A stretch of 64,000 nucleotides of DNA from Bog-756 sp963745955 (GTDB lineage Bacteria > Actinomycetota > Acidimicrobiia > Acidimicrobiales > RAAP-2). Positions 1-8,695 of this stretch are shown here, one piece after another (positions within the stretch are counted from its first letter, which is position 1; each line of letters opens with the position of its first letter). The stretch is from contig CAVUZI010000005.1 in assembly GCA_963745955.1 (NCBI GenBank), positions 251,265-315,264 on the forward strand. Direction: 5' to 3'. The translations under genes and the position numbers were made by a program. A model generated the notes under the pieces. That model worked only from the letters and a program-made list of their open reading frames with translations, searched no databases and was not told where the DNA came from.

Positions 1-2
1 TG

Positions 3-101
3 ATCGGTCACATCGACAAACAGATACCGGCAAATCTCCTGCTCGACGCCAGAGAGGATCCCAATCTCATCTGGGACTACGCCGAGCCCCCGGACCTCTA
101 G
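3..101 (+). CDS. 3' end of an unidentified gene (partial)
   Basis: An open frame enters the window at its left edge and ends with TAG at 99-101. The visible C-terminus reads IGHIDKQIPANLLLDARED and then a short acidic tail ending EPPDL. It is too short to assign to a family. It lies outside the tRNA-Cys-bounded element that begins at 490, so it probably belongs to the chromosome. Confidence 0.45.
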   Translation: MGHIDKQIPANLLLDAREDPNLIWDYAEPPDL

Positions 102-139
102 GGCCGCAACCGTTGGGGTCGGAGCCGGGCTACCCGGTG

Positions 140-361
140 CTAACCGTCACTGAGGACGAGCGTGCGGCATCCATCGATCGACCACCGGTAACCGCACGCC
201 AAGCACTGGCGAACGAGCCCACTCTCCGGTGACGGCTTGATCAATTTTGCGTCGTCCGGGGCGCCACAGCACGGACAGACGACGACCCTGGTTCGGAAAT
301 CCCGCACTCGAACGCATCCCGACTGCCCCTGATAAGGCCGCCCCGACTGGCGACGCGGCAA
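140..361 (-). CDS. Small zinc-ribbon protein (putative)
   Basis: The frame encodes up to 73 residues with two cysteine pairs, CPCC and CLAC, about 25 residues apart. The second is followed by GYRW, as in zinc-ribbon knuckles of the transcription-factor type. No strong ribosome-binding site marks a start, and the true start may be a downstream GTG near the CPCC motif. It sits between a chromosomal gene end and the left att repeat. The function is unknown and the call rests only on the paired cysteines. Confidence 0.35.
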   Translation of the reverse strand: MPRRQSGRPYQGQSGCVRVRDFRTRVVVCPCCGAPDDAKLIKPSPESGLVRQCLACGYRWSIDGCRTLVLSDG

Positions 362-489
362 GGATATGCCCGGCCGCTAGGAGATTCAACTGAAATGTTC
401 GTGACCAAGCCCTCGCCTGTCGCGCTTCCGGTCGACGTGCCACGCCGGTCATGCGTCCACGAACGGCACGCTCGACTGTCCTTGATCTC

Positions 490-534
490 GAGGCGGCGGG
501 CGGAATCGAACCGCCGTACGGGGCTTTGCAGGCC
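490..534 (-). repeat. Left attachment repeat: 3' half of tRNA-Cys
   Basis: These 45 bases are identical to 17157-17201, the 3' half of the tRNA-Cys gene from the anticodon loop through the T-arm and acceptor stem. The match stops sharply on both sides. This is the footprint of site-specific integration into a tRNA gene: the distal copy is the attachment-site remnant left by an element that rebuilt the tRNA at its other end. Confidence 0.9.
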
Positions 535-715
535 GCTCGGCACCCGATGACCAGAGACTTCTGGGCACGATATACCCAGGTCAGGCGCCGAGCGAAACTC
601 TCCCGAACGCTCCCGAATCGTGGGACACGCGGGATGAGCGTGGGATCGATTCCGGCAGAATCACCACCCTTCGACACAGAGCGTCAATCTTCGAATCGAT
701 CTAGCCTGAAGGACC

Positions 716-1216
716 GTGAGGCGGACCCTCTCTATCGTTCTGATCGCGACAGCCGGCATCGCCCTGGTCGGGTGCTCGTCCGGGAGCTCGTCGACCCCCA
801 CAGCGGCCGGCACCGCATCCACGGGGGCCGGCACGCCGACCACGGTGCAGGTGACCACAACGGTGAGCACTACCGCCGTGGGCCAGAAGGTCTTGGCCAT
901 CCTCACGGCCGGCGAGGCGGCAATCGAGCACGCTAAGACGCTCTCCGGCAACGCCTCCTATACGGCGGCCTCGAACGCCTTCGACACGGGCGCCCAGCAG
1001 CTCCAGGCCCTCGACTATCCACCGGCTGCCAGCGCGGATGCAAAGGCAGAGGTGGCCATCCTCGAGAAGCTCTCGGTAGACGCCCAACAGGCGATCACCG
1101 ATCCCTCCGAATCGGTCGTTCAGAACGTCGAGAATGACGAGGGCACCGAGAAGGCAGACAGCGATGCTCTCCGGCACGACCTGGGCCTGCCTCCGGCCGC
1201 CGCTTCGACCGGCTGA
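716..1216 (+). CDS. Putative lipoprotein
   Basis: The product has 166 residues. The N-terminus is a lipoprotein signal: two arginines, a hydrophobic run and the lipobox LVGC with the acceptor cysteine near residue 20. A Ser/Thr/Gly-rich linker follows, then an Ala-rich, probably helical domain. It should be exported and lipid-anchored to the outer face of the membrane. The start is GTG at 716. The stop overlaps the next gene's start (TGATG), so the two genes form a small operon. No enzymatic motif is visible and no family is recognised. It is cargo at the left edge of the integrated element. Confidence 0.65.
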   Translation: MRRTLSIVLIATAGIALVGCSSGSSSTPTAAGTASTGAGTPTTVQVTTTVSTTAVGQKVLAILTAGEAAIEHAKTLSGNASYTAASNAFDTGAQQLQALDYPPAASADAKAEVAILEKLSVDAQQAITDPSESVVQNVENDEGTEKADSDALRHDLGLPPAAASTG

Positions 1217-1413
1217 TGGCCAACGATCCCCTCGTCTATCTCAGTCCAGAGGAGCAGGCTCAGATCGCGATTTACCTCAACGCAATGAGGGATGCGATGT
1301 TCGCGTCGCAGGGGGCGGTCGACGCGGACGATAAGCGGTATTTCTGGGCAGAGTACCGGCGGATCGAAGCCGAGGTGCACAAGCTGATTCCACCCGCCGC
1401 CGAGCCATTCTGA
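1216..1413 (+). CDS. Small hypothetical protein, coupled to the lipoprotein
   Basis: The product is 65 residues and begins MANDPLVYLSPEEQAQ. It is acidic and predicted helical, with no signal peptide, membrane segment or metal-binding motif. Its ATG overlaps the stop of the upstream lipoprotein gene by one base, which points to translational coupling and a shared role. No family is recognised. Confidence 0.6.
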   Translation: MANDPLVYLSPEEQAQIAIYLNAMRDAMFASQGAVDADDKRYFWAEYRRIEAEVHKLIPPAAEPF

Positions 1414-1828
1414 GCCGACGGACGCCCCCGCGACCAGAACGGGCGGCCAAGGATGCGTCAACGCTTTGAGATTGGCCGTCGCCGAGCGTGCCCCCAGAGT
1501 CACCGGACCAGCTTCGAGGGGCAAGCCGCTGGGCGGATCCGGTGACCAAGGGGTGTGTGAGGAGCATCGTCGAGCCCGGAGCCTGCCGCTAGCCGGGCCC
1601 GACCCTGATTCATCGGCGGGTGCTGCCGATTCCTTGAGCGGGTACCCCGACTCCCGTAGCTCAGCAGAGCGGGGCTGAGGCCGCCCGCCGGCGGTCGGGG
1701 GCTTCGACGACACCCCGACCGCCGGCAGACTCACGACCCCGAGACGCTCAGGAGGGATTGGCCCGGATGGCCAATCATGAACCCATGACAGACCGCGAGC
1801 ACCCCGGGGTCGAGATCTCAGGTCTCAC
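1414..1828. other. Intergenic region with a strong hairpin
   Basis: No convincing gene is seen here. The stretch separates the rightward lipoprotein operon from the leftward genes at 1829-2454. Its only clear feature is the hairpin at 1687-1726, listed separately. Confidence 0.5.
1687..1726. terminator. Bidirectional terminator-like hairpin
   Basis: A perfect 14-bp stem pairs 1687-1700 with 1713-1726 around a 12-base loop. It lies between convergent transcription units, which fits a bidirectional terminator. There is no clear T-tract on either side, as is common in high-GC actinobacteria. Confidence 0.5.
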
Positions 1829-2269
1829 CTACCACTCGAGTTGGTCGAGCTCGATCTGGCGCCGACGGATCTCGGCGTCACGCCGTCTGGCGAGCTCGGC
1901 CTGGCGGTGAGCGTCTGTCTCGGCCCGGCGCACGAAGAGCGGGAAATACTCGTTCGTCTTTTTGATCAGGGCCCGCACGTGGTCGTTGGCCTGAGCAAGC
2001 GTGCCGAAGTTGTAGGTGTCCCAGGTGATGACACCGTCGGCGATCGACAGTGGGGTCCTCCCGGACGCTCTGGCGAAGCCCTGAAGGTCGCCGGCGTCCT
2101 GATTGATCAGACAGGCCGCCCACTCGTCGGTGGCATCGGCGCTCAGGATCCACTCGACCTCGAGCTTGCCGTGACTGGCGTCGACCACGTTCCGCGTCTT
2201 CACCGTCACGGGTTTCCACTTGGCACCGCCGGTCGGCGGCTTGCGCTCGAGGACGTCGGCGTCGGTCAT
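1829..2269 (-). CDS. Hypothetical protein with C-terminal coiled coil
   Basis: The product has 146 residues. The first two thirds form a mixed domain with the stretch KWKPVTVKTRNVVDASHGKL. The last 35 residues (AETDAHRQAELARRRDAEIR and onward) are charged and helical, typical of a coiled coil or oligomerisation tail. Its ATG overlaps the TGA of the HTH gene upstream at 2266-2454 (ATGA), so the two are co-translated. No enzymatic motif is seen. It could be a partner or effector of the HTH protein, but that is inference. Confidence 0.6.
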   Translation of the reverse strand: MTDADVLERKPPTGGAKWKPVTVKTRNVVDASHGKLEVEWILSADATDEWAACLINQDAGDLQGFARASGRTPLSIADGVITWDTYNFGTLAQANDHVRALIKKTNEYFPLFVRRAETDAHRQAELARRRDAEIRRRQIELDQLEW

Positions 2270-2454
2270 TCGGCACCCGGGAAGGCCGCCACCACCGCGT
2301 CCCGGTCGTACCGGAACGTCCTCGCCCCAAGCTTCACCACGGGGATCCTACCGGTCTGGGCCCAGCGGCTGATGGTGTGCGGATTCACCTTCAGCACGCT
2401 GGCGAGCTCGGCGGCCGTGAGGAGGGTGCCCGGCTCGAGCTGATTAGGTCGCAT
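2266..2454 (-). CDS. Excisionase/MerR-type helix-turn-helix protein
   Basis: The product has 62 residues starting at ATG 2454. The core LTAAELASVLKVNPHTISRW followed by TGRIPVVKLGARTFRYDRDA is the HTH_17/AlpA/Xis-type winged-helix signature: helix, turn, recognition helix, then the basic wing. Such proteins bend DNA as recombination directionality factors or act as small transcription regulators. A longer open frame extends upstream but is not conserved-looking, so the short start is preferred. It overlaps the downstream gene. With the nearby integrase at 2995 this could be a second integration module. Confidence 0.75.
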   Translation of the reverse strand: MRPNQLEPGTLLTAAELASVLKVNPHTISRWAQTGRIPVVKLGARTFRYDRDAVVAAFPGAE

Positions 2455-2740
2455 GTGAGCACTCTTACTGACGGCTAGATAGTTCAGGCGGTCGCAGGGC
2501 GGCCGATTCGGCCGGAATCGAGAAGCGCCAAAGGTGGTGGCCGGGCGAAATTGGCTCCGATTTTGCGGTCGGCGAAGTCTTTTTCGCGGAAGTGGGATAG
2601 GACACGGAAAGTGCCATACGGCACGGAGAGTGTCATATGAACACTCTCTCTTCCGTATCGGAAGCTGACAGAGTGTCAAGCGCCCGGACACTCTGTCCCG
2701 TTTTCGAAAGTGTCGGTTGACGGGGGTTCGCGTTGCTCGC

Positions 2741-2998
2741 ATGATGCGGGGCGTGGCAGCCAATCTTTCAAGGTTCGCGATGGCGTGGAACGCCGTCGAT
2801 GGGATCCTCACCGACCTCTTGCCGGCGGAGGCCCCGTCCGAGTTGCGATTGTTGCTCGAGGAGGCCATCGCCTGTCTGGTGGTCGAGGCGGAGAACTGTT
2901 CCGTCATCGAGCACGGTGAGCAGATCCTCCTCGCCATCAGCGGTGAGCGGTTCCAACAGATCCGAAGCGAACTTCAACCGCACGAAGGCGACCGGTGA
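2741..2998 (+). CDS. Small hypothetical protein upstream of the integrase
   Basis: The product is about 85 residues from ATG 2741 (a second ATG follows immediately, and a TTG at 2717 would add eight residues). It is acidic and leucine-rich, with LLLEEAIACLVVEAENCSVI in the centre, and is predicted helical. Its 3' end overlaps the GTG start of the integrase gene, so the two are probably co-translated. No known domain is recognised. Confidence 0.5.
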   Translation: MMRGVAANLSRFAMAWNAVDGILTDLLPAEAPSELRLLLEEAIACLVVEAENCSVIEHGEQILLAISGERFQQIRSELQPHEGDR

Positions 2999-3879
2999 AC
3001 AACGCGGAGCTCCTCGAGGGCCACCACCTCGACCAGGAGCGCCGTGGACTCCTGGCCAGCTCGATCCACAAGCGTGACCGATTCGTCCAGCTCTTCGCCC
3101 GTCATCTTGAGCCACGATCGCTGCTCTCGGCGACAGGCCGGGATGTCGAGCAATTCCTGGACGGGCGCACAATGGTCGCCAGGACCCGGTACCTCTGGCT
3201 CACTCACTTGCACGGGTTTTATGACTGGGCCGTCCGGGAGGAGCTGACCACCGACGATCCCACGGTTCGGATCATCCGCCCAAAGTATCGCCGGGGCCTG
3301 CCACGCCCGGCCGACGCCGCCGAGCTGCAACGAGCGCTGGAGTCAGCGTCGCCTCGTCATCGGTGCTGGGTGCTCCTGGCTGCCTATCAAGGGCTTCGAT
3401 GCCAAGAGATCGCCGGACTGCACCGGGATGACATCCGAGAGGACCAGGGACTGCTCCGGGTCGTCAAAGGCAAGGGAGGCGCCGAGCGGATTCTCCCGCT
3501 CCATCAGGACGTGTTCGCAGCCTTGTGGGCCTTGCCGTTGGTCCGATCGGGTCGGGTGTTCTCCCGACCCCGCGGCGGGCCCTACTCGCCCAACGCCATC
3601 TCCTGTGAATTCAACCGGTTCCTCCACAGCGCTGGGGTTACCGCGTCGGCGCACCAGCTGCGCCACTGGTTCGCGACAACGCTCTACGTCCAGACCCACG
3701 ACATTCGCCTGACCCAGGAGATGCTCGGCCACGCGGAGCTCAGCACCACCGCGGTCTATACCGCCTTCGACCGTGCCAGCGCCGGCGAGGCCGTCAGGGC
3801 GATCTCCCTCGGCGGCCCGGGACCCGCTCCCGAGCCTGGGCATCGGCCCGGCCAGTTGCGGCTCCTCCCGCCGGCCTGA
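2995..3879 (+). CDS. Tyrosine recombinase (XerC/D-like integrase)
   Basis: The product has 294 residues. The N-terminal SAM-like core-binding domain spans about residues 15-95 and the catalytic domain about 105-262. All catalytic residues are visible: Arg135 in QGLRCQEIAG, Lys158 or 160 in VVKGKGG, His220 and Arg223 in AHQLRHWFAT, His246 in MLGHAEL, and the nucleophile Tyr255 in TAVYTAF. The family breaks and rejoins DNA through a 3'-phosphotyrosine. The C-terminal proline-rich tail is unusual. It starts at GTG overlapping the upstream small gene. Because it is distant from the att repeat next to the tRNA, it may act on a different site or be a resolvase rather than the element's main integrase. 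Confidence 0.9.
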   Translation: MNNAELLEGHHLDQERRGLLASSIHKRDRFVQLFARHLEPRSLLSATGRDVEQFLDGRTMVARTRYLWLTHLHGFYDWAVREELTTDDPTVRIIRPKYRRGLPRPADAAELQRALESASPRHRCWVLLAAYQGLRCQEIAGLHRDDIREDQGLLRVVKGKGGAERILPLHQDVFAALWALPLVRSGRVFSRPRGGPYSPNAISCEFNRFLHSAGVTASAHQLRHWFATTLYVQTHDIRLTQEMLGHAELSTTAVYTAFDRASAGEAVRAISLGGPGPAPEPGHRPGQLRLLPPA

Positions 3880-4380
3880 GCGTCTCGGTACGATGACCCT
3901 TCGGTGAACTGCCCGGACCAAATCCAGGCCGCAAGGGGGAGTCTTCCCCCGGAGGACGGGAGCGTCTTCGAGGACCTGTCGCGGTTCCAGGGTCGGCACC
4001 GATGCGAGCGGGTGCCGAACCATGAGGGGGATGCACGAGGCGTTCACGGCCGACGCATGGATCAGGTGGGGCGGCCCGAAGTGGGACGGCTGGGTCCACG
4101 TCCGCTTCGTCTCCCGATCCTTCGTCCGCTAGGTGCTCCGGTGATTCCGGGCGAGTTCCACGGCCTCGAGATAGGGCCTCGAGCGCCCCTCCCGCCTGCC
4201 TGAGCGACAGTACCGAGGAATCTCTCCGCCAAACGCAGATAGGGTCGAGCTACCGGGCCGGTCGAGTGGGGACCGCCTTCCTGCTCCCGGCCCGGCTAGC
4301 AACCCTGGGATATCGTCGCTCCCGCTGCTGGTTTAGACAGTCAGGCCAGCACCTCCGCACAGTGAGAGGGATGCCACCTA
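3880..4380. other. Region without a supported gene
   Basis: Open frames occur here but none has a recognisable domain or a good start. The stretch lies between the integrase gene and the left end of the IS630 element. Confidence 0.4.
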
Positions 4381-5262
4381 GTGCTCTCGCGCGTAACTCA
4401 TTGTGACTTACGCGACCTTTAGTGGTCGACCGTCGTAGGTCCAACGGAACGGAGCGGCCCGCTTGTTGTAGTCGTTGATGAATGCGATGACTCGGCGGGC
4501 CAGGTCGTCGACCGAAGCGAACTCCCCACGACGCAGCAGCCGACGTTCCAGGATGGAGAAGAACAGCTCCACCTGGTTCAACCAACTGGCATGGGTGGGT
4601 GTGTAGTGGATATGGACGTGAGGGTTCTCGACCAAGAAGTCGGCGACCTGGCCGGTCTTGTGGGCCGAGAGGTTGTCGGCAATGCAGTGCAGGTCGAGGC
4701 CTTTGGGTGTCTGGCGCACGAGATCACCGAGGAAGGTCACGAAGTTCTCGGACCTGGTCGAGTCGGTGACCCAGCCCGAGATGCCACCGTCGTGGACGTC
4801 GAGGGCGGCGAAGAGCACCTGGGTCCCGTTGCGCTTGTATTCGAACTCCCGGCGCACCGGCTTCCCGGGGACGGCCGGTTTGGTGGGATTGACCCGGGAC
4901 TTGGCCTGCATGCCCGACTTCTCGTCCACGGACCAGACCACGGCATTCTCGGGCGGATCGAGATAGAGCCCGCACACGTCGGAGGCCTTCTCCCAGAAGT
5001 CCGGGTCATGGCTCGTCATCCAGGACTCCACCTGCCAGGGCTTCAAGTCCAGGCTCTTGCAGATCCGCCACGCCTGGGAGGCCGAGATGGGGACCCCGTG
5101 GTCGGCCATGGCCTCGGCCAGTGCCTCCATTGACCACCGGGTGGCGTGGTCCGGGGGAGGTTCGGTCACCAACTTCACCAGCAACAACACATCGTCATGT
5201 GGGCTTCCTCCGGTTTGACGGACATCCACCATCAGGGGCACGCCCCGGAAAGGATGTCCAAA

Positions 5263-5571
5263 ATGGAGACCATGGAGAGGAAGAAGCCCCGCCCCCGTCG
5301 GTCGTTCACACCGGAGTTCAAGGCTGAGATCGTCGAGCTGTGCCGGCGCGGCGATCGCAGCATCGGCCAGGTGGCCAGGGACTTCGATCTGACCGAGACC
5401 AACGTGCGGAACTGGGTGAAGCAGGCCGAGATCGACCAGGGTGAACGCCCCGGTCTCACCACCGAGGAGAAAGAGGAGCTCACCCGCCTGCGCCGGGAGA
5501 ACCGCTCCCTCAAAGAGGACGTGGAGATCCTCAAGCGTGCGACGGTTTTCTTCGCCAAGGAGACCCGATGA
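5263..5571 (+). CDS. IS3-family transposase OrfA
   Basis: The product has about 102 residues. An HTH_Tnp_1 domain (RRSFTPEFKAEIVELCRRGD through TETNVRNWVKQ) binds the inverted repeats. A leucine-zipper coiled coil follows (LTRLRRENRSLKEDVEILKR). The chosen ATG at 5263 has GGAAAGG nine bases upstream; the ATG at 5254 lies directly against that site. Its stop overlaps the OrfB ATG (ATGA). In this family the active transposase is an OrfAB fusion made by -1 frameshifting, and OrfA alone is a regulator. Confidence 0.88.
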   Translation: METMERKKPRPRRSFTPEFKAEIVELCRRGDRSIGQVARDFDLTETNVRNWVKQAEIDQGERPGLTTEEKEELTRLRRENRSLKEDVEILKRATVFFAKETR

Positions 5572-6456
5572 AGCTGGACCCCTTCATCGAGGCGGAGAAG
5601 ATCGCAGGTCACAGCGTCCAAAAGACGTGTGGCCTGTTCGAGGTCTCCCGTTCCGCCTACTACCAGCGCAGAACTGGTGTCCCCTCTGCCCGGGCCGTCA
5701 CCGACGCCGAGCTGACCGACCAGATCACCAGGTCTTCACGACGAGTCCAAGGGCACCTATGGATCCCCGAGGGTCCACCAGGAGCTCGGCCACCGGGGCG
5801 TGGTCTGTGGCCGGCGACGGGTGACCAGGCTCATGCGGTTGGCCGGCCTCGAGGGACGGTGCAAGAAGCGGTGGCGGAAGACCACGGTGGCCGACCCCGA
5901 GGCCGAGGCGGCCAAGGACCTCATCCAGCGCCACTTCGGACCGGGTGAGGAGATCGACCGTCGCTATGTCGGGGACATCACCTACATCGCCACCTGGGAG
6001 GGCTGGGCCTACCTGGCCACCGTCATCGACCTGGCCAGCCGCAAGGTGGTGGGCTGGTCACTGGCCGACCACATGCGGACCGAACTGGTCGAGGACGCAC
6101 TCACGATGGCCTTCGCCAACCGGGCACCAGAAGAAGGAGTCATCTTTCACTCGGACCGCGGCTGTCAATATACGAGTCAGGACTTCGCCGACCTCGCCCG
6201 GAGCAACGGCGTCGTGCTCTCGGTCGGGAGGAAGGGCGAGTGCTGGGACAACGCGGTGGCCGAATCGTTCTTCGCCACCATCAAGCGCGAGCTCATCGAC
6301 ACCCGGGCCTGGCCGACGAGGCCAGGACTCCACCGTGCCGTCTTCGAGTACATCGAGGGCTGGTACAACACCCGCCGGCTGCACTCGACGCTCGGCTACC
6401 TCAGCCCGGTCGAGTACGAAATGCTCCACCACAACGCCGACCGTCAGGCGGCATAA
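5568..6456 (+). pseudogene. IS3-family transposase OrfB with a frameshift
   Basis: The N-terminal part (5568 to about 5730) reads EVSRSAYYQRR and the rest, in another frame, reads HDESKGTYGSPRVHQELGHR and onward. One surplus base near 5730 separates them. The rve/DDE integrase core is intact downstream: YVGDITYIAT, then IFHSDRGCQYTS with the second Asp, then CWDNAVAESFFATIKREL with the catalytic Glu. Similar single-base shifts are common across this window, so this may be a sequence error rather than a real inactivation. Confidence 0.85.
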
Positions 6457-6802
6457 TCAACTGAAGCAACCTGTCCGTCGAACCGGATCAAGTCCAATGG
6501 TCATACACCGGGGGACGGCCCGGTCGATCCTCATCGGTGAGTCCCGCCATCCCGAATTCCTCATAGCGCTTCCGCCACAGACCTACCTGGTTGTAGTGCA
6601 GTCCGACGGTTGCGCCGATGTCCCGGTTGGACCAACCGTCTGCCGCCAGCAACACGATCCGGGCGCGCTGGACACTACGAGCCTCCAGGGTTCTCGAGCG
6701 TTCCCAACGTTCGAGTTCGGCTCGGTCACCCCGGCGAAGTTTCAACGGAGGAAGTCGCATACCCCCATGAAATCACATCATTGATATTAACGCGAGCATC
6801 TA

Positions 6803-7084
6803 CTAGGGTGCGAGTTATGCCGACGGCGGTCGCTTGCTCTGTCAATTTGACCCGTTGAGGTCCACACTGTGCCACGGGTGACGTCGCCCGGCCCAAGGGG
6901 TGACGGCATTCGGCTGGGACAAGGGAAAGGGGGCCGGGTCGGGTCGGCGGCCCCGGCCCCGACCAGCCAGCAGCAGCCGACTGGGCTGATGGGACGCCCC
7001 CGAACAACGGGTAGGAGCCAGGGGCGCCAATCCCGCCATCGGCTGTGAGACCCACGCCGAGAGTGACGGCTCCGAGACTACTGC
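6803..7084. other. Intergenic stretch right of IS630
   Basis: Nothing coding is supported in these 280 bases. The open frames on both strands are low-complexity Pro/Arg/Gly translations. Confidence 0.4.
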
Positions 7085-7261
7085 TCAGCCATGCCGGGGG
7101 CAGAAGTCCAGCTCTCCCCTGTCGCCAGCCGTCCGCCAACCCTCTATCGCAAGCCGAATGCGGATGGTTTCAACAGACAGAGCGAGAGCACCGGCCTCCA
7201 GAAATGTCACGGCACGGCAGCCATAGGCGTCGCACCTGACCGTGTCCCCCTCGATAGTCAT
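7085..7261 (-). CDS. Small cysteine-containing phage-type protein (58 aa)
   Basis: Reading the minus strand from ATG 7261 gives 58 residues: MTIEGDTVRCDAYGC, a helical middle ETIRIRLAIEGWRTA, and the end LDFCPRHG. The spacing C-x4-C ... C-x2-H suggests one zinc site. Small proteins of this shape are common in actinobacteriophages. AGGG lies upstream but is a weak ribosome-binding site. The function is unknown. Confidence 0.5.
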   Translation of the reverse strand: MTIEGDTVRCDAYGCRAVTFLEAGALALSVETIRIRLAIEGWRTAGDRGELDFCPRHG

Positions 7262-7575
7262 GGCGACACCCTGTGCTCTTCCAGCCAGGATGGATAGGGA
7301 ACAAAGGCCCCAAAGGCCCCAACACCGACCGGTTCGCTACCTGACCTTGTTGTCGCTCCGGGGCCTGGTCGGTGATTCCGCCAGAATCAGAACGTCCAGA
7401 GCGGCCGGGACGGGGTCGTTATCCTGCCGAGACTCCCGTCAGGCTGGAGTCTTCGGCCACGGACCGGGCGGTGACAGACTCCCCAGGACGGTCTCTGGCA
7501 ATGATGAACGGCAGGCTGGCCAGCCCCGGCACGGCGTTGCGGCCAGCGGCGGTGAACATTGCCACGAACGCCGGG

Positions 7576-7979
7576 ATAGTGGGTCAGTTTGAAATTCGGT
7601 AAAACGCTGTCAAACCGGCGCTGGCCGTTTCGGTCGCCAATCTCGGCCCTAGTCCTGAGGCATTTGGCTGGCGGCCCAATCGATGAAGGCGGCGCGGTCC
7701 TTGAGGCCCAGATGGCGTAAAGCGCTCTCCAGCATTCGAGAGTCGCACCCTGGCGACCATGTCGCCTTGGTGGTCTTGCCGCACCTCTCCCACTCGACCG
7801 GCAACGTCGAGCATCTGCATTCGTGCTCTTGGGTCATGGCCTGATCTGTAACACGCACCCCAAGGGTCAGTCCAGCAGCAGTTCGGCGATTTCCCAGACT
7901 GACCAAACGTGGTCAGCGACACCAGCGGCCATCGCTGGTGTCGTGGGCTTGCCGTCGAATTTCAAACTGACCCACTACC
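7576..7979. mobile_element. 404-bp MITE-like element with 21-bp perfect inverted repeats
   Basis: The terminal repeats at 7578-7598 and 7956-7976 are perfect 21-bp inverted copies beginning AGTGGGTCAGTTTGAAATTC. A 9-bp direct repeat, AACGCCGGG, flanks the element (7567-7575 and 7980-7988). It encodes no transposase, only one small protein. It is therefore a non-autonomous element mobilised in trans. An inner hairpin lies at about 7917-7943. Confidence 0.8.
7649..7837 (-). CDS. Small Cys-rich protein carried by the MITE
   Basis: The product has 62 residues from ATG 7837: MTQEHECRCS, WERCGKTTKATWSPGCDSRM, then a helical end RHLGLKDRAAFIDWAASQMP. The CxC, C and PGCD cysteines resemble small zinc-binding proteins of actinobacteria and their phages in which PGHDAK replaces PGCDSR. 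It fills the middle of the element. A real product is plausible but unproven. Confidence 0.45.
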   Translation of the reverse strand: MTQEHECRCSTLPVEWERCGKTTKATWSPGCDSRMLESALRHLGLKDRAAFIDWAASQMPQD

Positions 7980-8359
7980 AACGCCGGGGGCGATATGGGC
8001 TTGGAGGTAAACTCGGTAGTCCGCTCCTCGGCCACGAACCCGTCCTGGCCGTCGCCCTCATGCCCTCCCATCTCGTCGGCCCCGACACCGGCTCGGGTGC
8101 CGACGCCGGGCAAAGCCGCCGCTGTACGTCAGGCTCCAGGGGTTAGCCCCACCGCGGTCAGCTCGTCCGGGGACGACGACCTACAGCTGGGACCTCCAGG
8201 CCAAAGGCGACCTCGTCGTCGCCTATGCCCGTGATCACCACCACGGTGCGGACTACCCGGTCGCTTCTGCGCCTCCTCGGCCCCACACGGGGTGGCGTAT
8301 TAGCTCCCACCTCAGAACGTCGAAAGCGGGTTGGTCGCCTCCATTGCCTCGAGGTGCGC

Positions 8360-8683
8360 CTAAAGTCGGGACCCGTCTCCGGCAAGTAGGTCGATCGTGG
8401 CCCTGCATCGGTCGTTCGTCATGGTTTGATCGAACCTGCCAAGCTCATAGACCAAGCTGGCGAGCAGACAGGTCAATCGACAGACGGCCCCGTTCGACGC
8501 CGGTTCGCCCTCGAGTACGAAGTTGACCGCCCTTTGGAGGAGCTCCGGGTCCTGACCCAGGAGGTTGGCCTCGTCATCGAGGGGGCGACTTCGCATCAGT
8601 CCCCGCGCCACCGCGGCCGCTTCTAATGCCTCTAGGCCGTCGGGCGAAACGGGAATCAGCTCCCGGTCGTCCTCGTCCATCAC
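8360..8683 (-). CDS. Hypothetical acidic phage-type protein
   Basis: The product has 107 residues beginning MMDEDDRELIPVSPDGLEAL. It is acidic and mostly helical, without signal peptide or known motif. It lies 12 bases downstream of the next leftward gene (8696-9034), with the same strand and composition. It probably belongs to the same leftward operon as the terminase small subunit. The function is unknown. Confidence 0.6.
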   Translation of the reverse strand: MMDEDDRELIPVSPDGLEALEAAAVARGLMRSRPLDDEANLLGQDPELLQRAVNFVLEGEPASNGAVCRLTCLLASLVYELGRFDQTMTNDRCRATIDLLAGDGSRL

Positions 8684-8695
8684 GCGGAGCTCGGC

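Larger units (their letters stand above)
5200..6496 (+). mobile_element. IS3-family insertion sequence
   Basis: The element is 1297 bp with 25-bp terminal inverted repeats at 5200-5224 and 6472-6496 (21 of 25 positions match). It is flanked by the 3-bp duplication ATG (5197-5199 and 6497-6499). It encodes OrfA and OrfB in overlapping frames, the standard IS3 layout. It sits inside the IS630 transposase gene. Confidence 0.92.
4408..6760 (-). pseudogene. IS630-family transposase, interrupted at 5200-6499
   Basis: The N-terminal half (6500-6760) carries the helix-turn-helix region: DGWSNRDIGATVGLHYNQVG then GRPPVYD. The C-terminal half (4408-5199) carries the DDE catalytic domain: VWSVDEKSGMQ (first Asp), HCIADNLSAHK (second Asp) and HASWLNQVELFFSILERRLL (Glu). 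Removing the IS3 element together with one copy of its 3-bp target duplication joins GRPPVYD to HDDVLLLVKLV in frame. The gene was therefore intact before the insertion and is now inactive. Confidence 0.9.
4381..6800 (-). mobile_element. IS630-family element, split by an IS3 element
   Basis: The left end after 4380 and the right end before 6801 share an imperfect inverted repeat (TGCTCTCGCG-type against TGCTCGCG-type ends). Each is flanked by TA, the target duplicated by IS630/Tc1-mariner elements. The transposase reading frame occupies both halves. Without the 1.3-kb IS3 insertion it would be about 1.1 kb, the normal IS630 size. The terminal repeats are degenerate, so exact ends are approximate. 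Confidence 0.7.
7419..8113 (-). pseudogene. Hypothetical gene interrupted by a MITE
   Basis: The upstream part (8113 to about 7980) reads GFVAEERTTEFTSKPISPPA. The downstream part (about 7575 to the TAA at 7419) reads FVAMFTAAGRNAVPGLASLP and ends SLTGVSAG. Removing the 404-bp insertion and one copy of its 9-bp duplication joins the two in one frame, giving roughly 80-97 residues. That in-frame repair is good evidence that the gene was real. The start is uncertain (8113 or an internal ATG at 8071). No family is recognised. Confidence 0.55.

Noticed and set aside
3904..4203. 99-codon plus-strand frame after the integrase
   Set aside because: Low-complexity sequence without domain, good start or conserved pattern.
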